Source of the DNA: Axinella damicornis
Lineage: Eukaryota > Porifera > Demospongiae > Axinellida > Axinellidae
DNA length: 64,000 bases
Reading direction: 5' to 3'
NCBI GenBank assembly: GCA_963931865.1
Contig: OZ007511.1
Coordinates: forward strand, 9,538,603 to 9,602,602
Below, piece after piece: positions 52,227 through 61,865 of the stretch. Every line of letters starts with the position of its first letter. Within the stretch, counting starts at the first letter, position 1. The notes under the pieces were generated by a model, which was not told the DNA's origin, searched no databases, and saw only the letters and a program-made list of their open reading frames with translations. A program made the translations under genes and the position numbers.

Positions 52227-53951
52227 CCCGCTGCTCCGACGCCCATACTGATCTAGTCCATCAGACCCACCCCATGCATTGGCTGATTCATAGCCTCGAA
52301 CCCCTCCTCCGCGCCTGAATACCCGAGGAATGCAATATTCCACGAGGTTGGGTAGCAGCGTGTAGCTAATTGGCAATCACACGTGATAAATCATAGTTTA
52401 CGTTTTCTGTAATCTGTGCATAAATTATAGTAGGCTAGCTATCTATGCTGCAATTGATACAGTCAGTCAGTCAGGCAAAATTTAATGTCCCCTGCCAATG
52501 TCACAAAACACTGATTGGCACCCCCATTTTCCGGCACCCCCACTCCATGAATCTTAGGATATTCAGCACCCCCATTCCAATTTTCCTAGGATTACGTTAC
52601 CCCACCCTTGACCTTCATAAAGATAATTACAACCCCTGCGATTACTAATACATCACCGTACCTAGAGTGTTGGTCAGGATTGATTTACCATATCAGGAGG
52701 GTTTTCCAGGTGATATAAGTCGTGTGTCAAGATGAGTTTACAGACCACTGATTACATAGGAGGAAGATGTAATCCTTTAGCAATATTCTATAGAAATTGA
52801 TTCCTATAGACTTTGACGGTAGTTCAAACAAATTTTATTTTGCCATTCTCTTTGAAGAAGATCACAAGACGGTGATTCAAAAAAACATTGCAAAATAAAA
52901 TTTGTTTGAACTAGCTACCGTCAATAAAAGTCCAAGAATCGATTTCTATAGAATAACGGGAGGAAGATGGTGAAGGAGTGGATGCATATCTCGATGTGCA
53001 CATTCCTCCTGTGGCAGATTTGCTTAGCTATAATAATTGTCTCACCAACAGACAGCTTCTTCCACGGTTTCAAACTCATGCAGCCACTCCCCCCATTGAG
53101 TATGCTTCCCCTCCGGTATTTATTGCCTGTTCTAGGATTGAAGCAGCATGCAATTGCACTCACTGAGCTAACAGGACTGCCGTCGTTGCTGCCATTTGCG
53201 TGACACATTATTAATTGTGTGAGACTCTGGCCCGGTACCGGTTTAACAATCTTTTATGTTCCAGCTTGAACTACTGCAGGCTAGGGCCATAAGATGGATA
53301 GGCTATTAAAAGATGTGGGAGATAAGTATAACCTGATTGTACAAAGAGTGTCAAAGACTGTATGTAATCACTGATTACGTCACTGCATGTATGTGGTTGT
53401 GCGTATGCAACCAAACTAGCTTCCGTACATAAGGAACAAGTTTGAAGTCCAACACAGTTCACACTAGTGAAACCATTCGAAGCACATCACCATACGATTC
53501 TGGCATCATATATCACTGTACATTGTTGAAGTAGTTAGCTATCTCTGTCATCCCATGACTTGCCTGCATGCAGTTGTGATTTGTGATTATCACAAAGGAC
53601 ACGTATGCTTGTTGTTACCGGTATACTGTAACTATAGTAGCTAGTGCAATCTATATGCTTCTTTACGGTGGAAACTACATTGTTGAAAAATTTTCATCCC
53701 ATGACTTGCTTGCAGCTGTGAGTTGCGAGTATTGCCGTGGCACATGTAATGGTTATGATCAGCAGGACCATAATTGTGAGCTGCAACTGAGGTGACCATC
53801 CATGATGCTTTGATGCATGCAATTATGGTGGTGACCCAGAGCCTGTATGGTTAAAACAAACCTTCCTTTTGCATGCATGCGTGTAGTGTAAAAGGGGGAA
53901 TTCGGGGCTTTTAACAACACCCCCTGCATGCCACTGCAAAGCATCATGGAT
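52227..53951. other. Intergenic, shared with copy A
   Basis: Matches 22808-24660 with small indels. Holds the fold-back element at 52786-52953. The plus-strand 78-codon frame at 52967-53203 (signal-like start) is not conserved in frame in copy A. Confidence 0.5.
52786..52953. mobile_element. Fold-back element, 57-bp arms (copy B)
   Basis: Counterpart of 23431-23590, with the same TTCTATAGAAAT[TC]GATTC ends. Confidence 0.7.
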
Positions 53952-54236
53952 GGTCATGTACGTCAACAACAGCTTTTTTGGTTAATTTTCTCTATACCTA
54001 GAAAGCTAGAAACTTGAGTAGCATGGCATAGGAGGCCCAGGATTGCTTCTCAGTGAATGTTTCCGGCTCAGAATTGAAATATCTGTTGAATAGAGTCCAA
54101 ACTGCAAAGCCAACCAGGTTGTAGAGGTAGGGCAGCTTAGAGCAATCCTGGGCCTCCTATGCCATGCTACTCAAGTTTCTAGCTTTCTAGGTATAGAGAA
54201 AATTAACCAAAAAAGCTGTTGTTGACGTACATGACC
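53952..54236. repeat. Perfect 96-bp inverted duplication (copy B only)
   Basis: Arms 53952-54047 and 54141-54236 are exact reverse complements, with a 93-bp spacer holding receptor-fragment sequence. Copy A has only the left arm (24663 onward), continuing directly into GCTTGCATTTGTTGC. The right arm is therefore a later inverted insertion, and exactness implies recency or gene conversion. Confidence 0.95.
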
Positions 54237-54420
54237 GCCGCAGCTTGCATTTTGTTGCGTAGAATATTAGCCCATTGATCGTTCCAGTTGCTACGGTTAA
54301 ATTCAATACAGTTAACAGCACCACCATTAGAACTCCAGCCATACGAAAGCATGAAGAAACATGTCTGTCAGTGTGCAAGGGGCACACCTTGACAAACCTA
54401 GTGTAGTGCTGAATCCTACC
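54010..54420 (-). pseudogene. Internally deleted receptor fragment (copy B), disrupted by the inverted duplication
   Basis: Counterpart of 24720-25040: last-helix region (54030-54130) and first-helix region (54240-54400), here separated by the inverted arm. Confidence 0.7.
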
Positions 54421-54955
54421 TCTGCTATACAGTAGGTGAAACGAGCAAAGCTGTATATACTAGTGTCCGGTTACCAAGGGAACACCAGGAGAGAGAGAGA
54501 CTTTCCAATGTGCTACCTACGGGTAGGTAGTAGCTAGCTATACACCCACAGTCCCTTCAGAATTTTCTGTTTAACACCGAAATCAATCCCTTATGTATGC
54601 AATATGCTATTGGTTATAATCAAGTTAATTGCAACTAGCTATAGTAGCCTCATGACCATCCATTTATACAAAAGGAATTAGTGCTGCAGTATTGATGACA
54701 GCACACCCTATGCACTTACATGATATAGAGTTCGGAGACAATTGGTACCAAATATCAACTCGATCCTCATAGCAGAGCTATCAATGTAATATATAGCTAT
54801 AGCTGCAATCAACAAGGTTAAACGCAACCCTTGAGTTTCTACAGCATACACTTAGTGTATTGTCTGCACCAGCTAAAACAAAAACAAACCCTATAATCAC
54901 CACAATTTTGATAAACAGCAAACTTTATCATTACAATGTCATGTGCCACCACTAG
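54421..54955. other. 3' flanking region of the copy B receptor gene
   Basis: Counterpart of 25041-25680, with the recurring GTTACCAAGGGAACACCAGG and CTTTCCAATGTGCTACC words. Confidence 0.6.
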
Positions 54956-57900
54956 CTAAACAGTTTCATCAAGAAGTGGTTCTCGAATACTAACGTACGA
55001 AAATGTGGGTGGTGTGGCTCTTACAGGTGTTGTCTCATCCCCATCACTGCCGGACTTTTGTTGCTTTTTACTTTGTATCCACTTGAAAAAAGTCGAAAAG
55101 ATTTCAGTTCTATTCAGTTTCTGGTAGGCATGAAACAGAAGTGTGAGACTGAAGATGATGGCAGCTGTGCCTAGCATGGCATAGGAGGCCCAGGATTGCT
55201 TCTCAGTGAATGTTTCCGGCTCAGAATTGTACTGATATCTGTTGAATAGAGTCCAAACAGCAAAGCCAACCAGGTTGTAGAGGTAGAAGCTATCCAGAAT
55301 GTTCAGCGGTAAGTTTTTGTAGACGCCGCCAGATTTGAACAAACCAGCTAGCACAGTGAAAGATGTAACCAGAATAATCACGAGGAGGTTGATACCAGAA
55401 TCACCAGAGACGTTCAGTGCAATGGAAACGAGAAGCATGCTGCGTATAACCAGCATGAAACCAGTCCAAAAGCGAAAACTGACCTTATAAGGACCTTGAT
55501 ACGCATCCAGCAATGGCTTCAGCCAGGTCATGATCCTTACAACACGATAATGTCTGAATTTCCGCAAGCACGATTCTGACAGGAGCAGCAGTGTCAGTGG
55601 AAGAATGAACGCCACTGTGAACAGAACTGAGGTCAAAAACAAGGGGATGTGTTTCCCACTGAGAAACCTCAAGTTTCCATCGAATATCCAAACTGCAAAA
55701 GAATCACCGCGTTCCTCGTGAATGAAGGTGAAGGACAATGCAGCAATGACAGCACGTTGAATTTTAGCATACGAGAGGAGGAAGAGGGTTGCAAGGACCG
55801 GGACTGAATTGTTGCCAGTGAGGCGAGCTATGGTGGTGGAATAGTGGCTAGAAACAATAATCCCCATCACCAGAACCCAAATGTAAACTGGGAAAATAAA
55901 CTGGAGAAATGTTTTGGCATAGATATCGAGTTTACTAGAGAAGCAAACTTCCAGGCCCAAGTCAAGATTTACCCATGCTATGAATACGGACATAATTCTG
56001 CTACTATTTGCAGTGAGTACAAAAGTTTCTCGGGCAGCTTGAAGTATGTTGGCGTAGAATATTAGCCCATTGATCGTTCCAGTTGCTACAGTTAAATTGA
56101 GTACAGTTAAAAATGTCACCAGCAGAATTCCAGCCAAAGCAAAAGCAGGAATGAGTCCAAGAAACTTGTCTGTGCAAGGGGCACACCTTGATGAGCCTAG
56201 TGTAATGCTGAACCCTGCCTTGCAACTTCCGCAGAGAACTCCGGAGTGATTGAAGTCACATTGGTTGTCAGGGGTGCTTGCATTGAGATGCACTCCTGCA
56301 GCTTTGCAGTATTCAGATGGACAGTGCTCGTAGTATAGAATGGAATCGTTGGTGAAGGATATCCATACCGTTCCAGAACGATAAAATGATTGGTTGTTTA
56401 TGTTGCATTGGACAGAAAGCTGACTTAGCACAGATGAGCATATGCACCTATTCTCCTCCCAGTTGAATCCTACTGGGCAAAACATTGTATCTACTCTGAG
56501 GAGTTTTGAAAAAGACAACGGAAATACGCTGCCTTCAGCTGTTAGCTGGATTGAGATATCAGAAATGTTTTCGGGGGCCTCAACTTCAAATGTCAAATCT
56601 CCACAAGCTGTTCCCAAGCTTTGTGGTTCTGCTGTCTTGAGGGTTACATTTGCAATGGTAGAACTTTGTCTAATAACTGCAGGAGATATCCCCCCAAAAT
56701 ATCCAATCCCCCCATAATATCCAATCCCCACTGCTCTCAGAATAAAATTCTGACCAGGATACACGGAAATGTCTATTGCAGAGATCCTACAATTTTTGGA
56801 ATCGTGTGTGCAGTAGCAAAGACCAATTGCAACAGATGACAGCTCAGAACTAGTGGACGGGGTTGGTTCCAGTTTAAACGTGGTTAAAAAGATTTCCACT
56901 GCTGTCTTACGCTTGGATTCATGAACGAGTTTCTGGGCGTTCTGAGAACAACCCAATAGTTCCCCACCATATATGGCATGACCAGCAATTCCTGCACTGT
57001 TGCCCTTCATAACAACTTGTGCTTTAGATGAGAGAACGTCTGGAAGCAGCTGGTAAGAACATGGAGTTTCATAATTCCTGATCAGCCCTTGATTGATTGA
57101 AATTCCACCGCCAAAGTTTGAAGAATTGTTGTTGACAATTCTGAGAATGGAGTGTTGATGAAGGTAAATGATACTGTAAGCATCAAGGGACATCGCTCCC
57201 CCATATATGCCCGAATTATTTCGAACTGTATTAATGCCATCCATGTTCATGTTGCTTGACAGGGCAGATATTCCCACAGCCATGTTTCCTTCTATAATAG
57301 TGTTATGAAAATATACAGATGAGGCATCACCGACTAGTATAGTAGAGATTTTCGGATAATCGGCTAACAGCCAGCTGTCATCAGTGTGCTCTACATAACA
57401 GTTTGATATTGTCAGGTTAGAGAGAGATACATTCAGTAGAGGTGCCTTCGATTCCTTTGACTCTTGGATCAACAGAGCAAGAGAGCTCCTGAAGTCACTG
57501 TCAGTGTAGTAATAGATGTAGCTCCCATCAATAAGTGTATTTGAAATTTGCACTTGAAAGCAGCAAGGTACTGTCCAGTATCCACTATCTGAAAGGAACA
57601 CTTTCATTCCGCCTCCCAAATTGCTCTTCATCGTTACATTGCTCAGCGATATGTTTGTGTGGGTAGCTTTGTGGTGGAGATTGCAAGTAACTAAAGAACG
57701 ATTCATGTAATCAATCACATTTTCCGAATCTATGTCAATAAAAATGCCTGGAGCCTGGTCCCAATATGCCATGTATTGGGGGTCGATGAATGGCCTGTTA
57801 CCATAACTCATGGAAGTGTTGACAATTTGTAGAGAAGAATTGGAAACAAAATTCATTATTCTGCAGTAAACATTTGCTCCAGCATCGCCCACGTTGTCAT

Positions 57901-58786
57901 GAATATTAGAATTCTCAATGTGAAATTGAATGTCAAATGAGGTTTGTGAGAAGGTTACTCCTAACCCTGCAGCATACCTTGGACCCCATAGGCGATTGTT
58001 GAGATTAATTCCAAACGATATTTCTGTATTGTGTATTGCAAAGAAGTTGAAAGGGACAGAATTTGTCTTTTGGTTGCAGTCCATGTCAACAAATAGTATC
58101 CAAATGTTCCCTCCTTCACACCCCACTGTCATATTCTTGCAGTTGATGGAGCCAGACATTTGTTTTGAAATAAGATCATAGTTGGTGTAAGCTATCACAG
58201 AGTTCTGGATGTGTGATCGTCCCAGAGGATTGACCCAGAAAAGACCGTTACCTTTGCTGTTGGTGATGTTGACATTGTCAATTGTTGAATGAAACGAGAG
58301 GATAATCTGGAGTGCAGCGGATAAGGAGTTCGTTAAGTACACCTGATGAGAAAAATTGGATCTTGCGGCTAACTCAGTTTTGTTGGTGGGAAACCCACAA
58401 GATATCAGATGAATGTTTTGAATTTGGAAGAATGACACATTGATAAATGCAAATCCTGCTGCTGTTTGACAATGGATAGTTGCAGTATACCATGACTGGG
58501 TGCAGTTAACCACACAGATTGAAAGATTATGTATATCTCTCACAACTATTGGTTTCTCCAATTGGTATTCCTCTGGTTGGAACAGCAGGGTTGTGTCAGA
58601 TCGGAAGCACTGATCTGGTTCAGTGCTGCAATTGGATAAAGTTACGCAATTGTTTTCTGCATTGCAAGTCTCACTTACATTTTTGGCATCAGGCAGGACA
58701 GTGTGAATAATCTCTCCCTCTGCTATGAGTGACTGGAAGGTGAGGGCTTTTACGCAGACGAGGACCAGCAACAGCGATCGAATCAT
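54956..58786 (-). CDS. Beta-helix ectodomain multi-pass receptor-like protein (intact, copy B)
   Basis: A frame opens at 58807 (1283 aa), but the ATG at 58786 (MIRSLLLVLVCVKALTFQS) aligns with the start of the 29.7-33.6 kb paralogue and begins the signal peptide directly, so I prefer it (1276 aa). Domain order is the same as in the paralogue: sequon-rich PbH1-type ectodomain to about residue 760, Cys-rich segment with CGSCKAGFSITLGSSRCAPC, about nine membrane helices, and a cytosolic tail ending REPLLDETV. Compared with the paralogue it has a short GIGYFG repeat insertion (56690-56715) and lacks a few residues near 57045. The tail differs most (KKQQKSGSDGDETTPVRATP), the helices least, which fits a conserved membrane core. 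Function unknown. Confidence 0.85.
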   Translation of the reverse strand: MIRSLLLVLVCVKALTFQSLIAEGEIIHTVLPDAKNVSETCNAENNCVTLSNCSTEPDQCFRSDTTLLFQPEEYQLEKPIVVRDIHNLSICVVNCTQSWYTATIHCQTAAGFAFINVSFFQIQNIHLISCGFPTNKTELAARSNFSHQVYLTNSLSAALQIILSFHSTIDNVNITNSKGNGLFWVNPLGRSHIQNSVIAYTNYDLISKQMSGSINCKNMTVGCEGGNIWILFVDMDCNQKTNSVPFNFFAIHNTEISFGINLNNRLWGPRYAAGLGVTFSQTSFDIQFHIENSNIHDNVGDAGANVYCRIMNFVSNSSLQIVNTSMSYGNRPFIDPQYMAYWDQAPGIFIDIDSENVIDYMNRSLVTCNLHHKATHTNISLSNVTMKSNLGGGMKVFLSDSGYWTVPCCFQVQISNTLIDGSYIYYYTDSDFRSSLALLIQESKESKAPLLNVSLSNLTISNCYVEHTDDSWLLADYPKISTILVGDASSVYFHNTIIEGNMAVGISALSSNMNMDGINTVRNNSGIYGGAMSLDAYSIIYLHQHSILRIVNNNSSNFGGGISINQGLIRNYETPCSYQLLPDVLSSKAQVVMKGNSAGIAGHAIYGGELLGCSQNAQKLVHESKRKTAVEIFLTTFKLEPTPSTSSELSSVAIGLCYCTHDSKNCRISAIDISVYPGQNFILRAVGIGYYGGIGYFGGISPAVIRQSSTIANVTLKTAEPQSLGTACGDLTFEVEAPENISDISIQLTAEGSVFPLSFSKLLRVDTMFCPVGFNWEENRCICSSVLSQLSVQCNINNQSFYRSGTVWISFTNDSILYYEHCPSEYCKAAGVHLNASTPDNQCDFNHSGVLCGSCKAGFSITLGSSRCAPCTDKFLGLIPAFALAGILLVTFLTVLNLTVATGTINGLIFYANILQAARETFVLTANSSRIMSVFIAWVNLDLGLEVCFSSKLDIYAKTFLQFIFPVYIWVLVMGIIVSSHYSTTIARLTGNNSVPVLATLFLLSYAKIQRAVIAALSFTFIHEERGDSFAVWIFDGNLRFLSGKHIPLFLTSVLFTVAFILPLTLLLLSESCLRKFRHYRVVRIMTWLKPLLDAYQGPYKVSFRFWTGFMLVIRSMLLVSIALNVSGDSGINLLVIILVTSFTVLAGLFKSGGVYKNLPLNILDSFYLYNLVGFAVWTLFNRYQYNSEPETFTEKQSWASYAMLGTAAIIFSLTLLFHAYQKLNRTEIFSTFFKWIQSKKQQKSGSDGDETTPVRATPPTFSYVSIREPLLDETV

Positions 58787-58872
58787 TCCGGTCTGAAGTT
58801 GGTTCATATGCAGTGCACTTCAGGCCGCACCACATCAATTAGCTAAACCTATCACTGGATCGATGCGGTCTC

Positions 58873-58880
58873 CATTTATA
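58873..58880 (-). promoter_or_regulatory. TATA-like box upstream of the copy B receptor gene
   Basis: TATAAATG on the minus strand, 87 bp before the ATG at 58786, in the context CCATAGTATAAATGGAG, shared with the paralogue's box at 33621-33628. Confidence 0.45.
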
Positions 58881-58889
58881 CTATGGACT

Positions 58890-60335
58890 TTGTAAGGGGA
58901 TTTTGAACTACAATGCAATTACAAATACAACATGGAAATTACTGTACAGTTTATATTTTCTGAAAAAGTAACTGAAGTTTTGTAAACTTCAGTAGCTGGG
59001 AATTTTGATCTTGTAGCTACTACAATGACTATTTCCATCATGTATTTACTTAAATCCTGCAAGTCCCCATGGAATCACATGCATGGACTCCCAACCTGCA
59101 TGGTTGCAACCCTGGGGCATTGCATGCTGTTATGTCACCAACATGCAATGTGAATTAGGTCATCATCATACATACACAGCAACTTGAAACACCAACATGA
59201 GAAAGTTATTGCTACATACAAACCTCAGTTACGATTTACAATCCCAGATGCTATAATTTCTAGTCACATGTGGATATGTAGTCCCAATGTTCGTGTGATG
59301 TAATGTATAAATCCCAAGCTATAGCTACATTGTAGCTAATTGTAAAGTTTCTAAGAGGGAATCTAAACACCATGCTTCACTGTAATCAACCTCTGTCTCA
59401 TGAGTGTCTATACACACCCAGTGAAAAGCTTCTTCAGGGGTGTGATGGTCCGGAAATTGTTTAGCACTGTCCCAACCATGCATGTTCCATGCAACTGGGT
59501 TAGCTAGCTATAGAAGCAGGAGCGCATTATGCGCTCCTGGTTGAACTCACTATGTTCCACACTAGTGCTGCATATGGCCTTACACTAGTCTCATCCCCCA
59601 ATGCATGCTCTGGGAACAAGGCTTTGGGACACACATTGAGGTGACCAAGCCCATGACAGTCAGTGTAGCTATGAGCTCAATGGTCCACTGAAAGTTCAAG
59701 CCCTAGAGATTGCCAACGGTTGCTTAAAGTTAGCTACTAGCTAATTCCTCATGCACATTTTGGTTAGTGAAGTGTCCCCACCATTGCAGGTTTAATTTGT
59801 TGATTGCATGGCTGAAATCTGTGCCCTCCACTCACAAACCCACCCACCCACATGGGTACCAACAACACCAACCATTGGTAATCACTAAATTTCTTGAAGA
59901 AACTAGCTAGCTAGCTAGCTAGCTACCAAGGGTCATTCAGTATGAAAAATGTGTAACGGGGCTAGCGCTAGCTACACGGCTTTGAAGATGCAAAAGTCAC
60001 CGTTTCTACCTCCAGATTTAGCTATATGCTGCTCCCAACTGCATGCTGCAACAAATATAGCTAGCTACATGATGAAGGCGTAAGATAACTTTTCTACTGG
60101 GAAATCCAATTAGCTAGTGCTATTATGTGTTAACATGTTATGGGGAGTACACTGCAGCTATAGGGTCTTTCCTTTCGTATAGCTACAGTCGCAGGGTAAC
60201 TGTGATGCTGTATGCTGAACATCGGCCGAATTCCACAACTGATTGTTCAGTTCAGATGACCCCGCCAGTTGATAAGGACATCCCAGTATGGCTAACAAGT
60301 TATCTAGACTGTGATAGACAGTTAACCATCCCCTC
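58890..60335. other. Intergenic, no gene recognised
   Basis: AT-rich. Contains the 24-bp palindrome with CAGGAGCGCATTATGCGCTC at 59518-59541 (minimal hAT-like end pair) and a (GCTA)n run at about 59905-59925. Confidence 0.5.
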
Positions 60336-60945
60336 TGAAGCACAAACCTTGACAAACCTAGTGTAATGCTGAATCCTATAGCTGCCTCCGCTATACAGTA
60401 GGTGACACGGGCAAAGCTGTATATATGTCCGGTTACCAAGGCAACACCGGGAGAGAGAGAGACTTTCCAATGTGCTACCTAGGTAGTAGCTATACACCCA
60501 CAGTTCCTTCAGAATTTTCTGTTTAACACAGAAATCAATCCCCTACGTATGCAATATGCTATTGGTTAAGCAAGTCACTTGCAACTAGCTAGTAGCCTCA
60601 TGACCATCCATATATTAATGGACTTATTGAGAGGTGTTAATGGATAGCCTATATTATACCTCTCAACTGCTTGGGAAGTCTTACCAGTGAAAGTGCTTTG
60701 CTTGGTCTGCACTGGAGGGATACCTCCGATGCAATAGCTTAATAACATGCTCATACAAAAGGAATTATAGTGCTGCAGTATTGCTGTCAGCACACCCTAT
60801 GCATTTACATGATATAGAGTTCGGAGACATTTGGTACCAAATTTCCATCCTTTCCAACTCCTCATAGCAGAGCTATCAATGTAATATATACAGCTGCAAT
60901 CAACAAGGTTAAAGCAACCTTTCAGTTTTTACAGCATGCATACAC
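60336..60945. repeat. Receptor-gene debris and 3' flank repeat
   Basis: 60336-60370 matches the receptor Cys-rich region (ACCTTGACAAACCTAGTGTA). It is followed by the flank repeat (GTTACCAAGGCAACACCGGG) and a segment shared with 25.2-25.6 kb. Confidence 0.65.
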
Positions 60946-60949
60946 TTGT

Positions 60950-61865
60950 TGTGTGGCTCTTACAGGTGTTGTCTCATCCCCATCACTGCCGGACTTTAGC
61001 TGCTTTCTTCTCTGCATCCACTTGAAAAAGTCGAAAAGATTTCAGTTCTATTCAGTTTCTGGTAGGCATGAAACAGAAGTGTGACACTGAAAATGATGGC
61101 AGCTGTGCCTAGCATGGCATAGGAGGCTCAGAATTGCTTCTCAGTGAAGGTTTCTGGCTCAGAATTGTACTGATATCTGTTGAATAGAGTCCAAACTGCA
61201 AAGCCAACCAGGTTGTAGAGGTAGAAGCTATCCAGAATGTTTAGCGGTAAGTTTTTGTAGACACCACCAGATTTGAACAAACCAGTTAGCACAGTGAAAG
61301 ATGTGACCAGAATAATCACGAGGAGGTTGATACCAGGATCACCGGAGACGTTCAGTGCAATGGAAATGAGAAGCATGCTGCGTATAACCAGCATGAAACC
61401 AGTCCAAAAGCGAAAACTGACCTTATAAGGACCTTGGTACGCATCCAGCAATGGCTTCAGCCAGGTCATGATCCTTACAACACGATAATGTCGGAGTTTC
61501 TGCAAGCACGATTCTGACAGGAGCAGCAGCGTCAGCGGAAGAATGAACGCCACTGTGAACAGAACTGAGGTCACAAACAAGGGGATGTGTTTCCCACTGA
61601 GAAACCTCAAGTTTCCATCGAATATCCAAACTTTAAAAGAATCACCACGTTCCTCGTGAATGAAGGTGAAGGACAATGCAGCAATGACTGCACGTTGAAT
61701 TTAGCATACGAGAGGAGGAAGAGGGTTGCAAGGCCGGGACTGAATTGTTGCCAGTGAGGCGAGCTATGGTGGTGGAATAGTGGCTAGCAACTATGATGCC
61801 CGTCACCAGAATCCAAATGTTAACTGGGAAAATAAACTGGAGAAATGTTTTGGCGTAGATATCAG
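60950..61865 (-). pseudogene. Truncated receptor gene (fifth copy)
   Basis: Covers the tail and helices 4-9 of the receptor, with an open frame of 182 codons in the middle (61128-61676). A TGA-creating change near 61130 (QF then stop, where intact copies have QSW), a one-base deletion near 61700 and another near 61733 break it. It ends at the same point as copy A (GTTTTGGCGTAGATATCAGC), followed by the same intergenic DNA, so it shares its truncation event with 25.7-27.05 kb. Confidence 0.85.
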
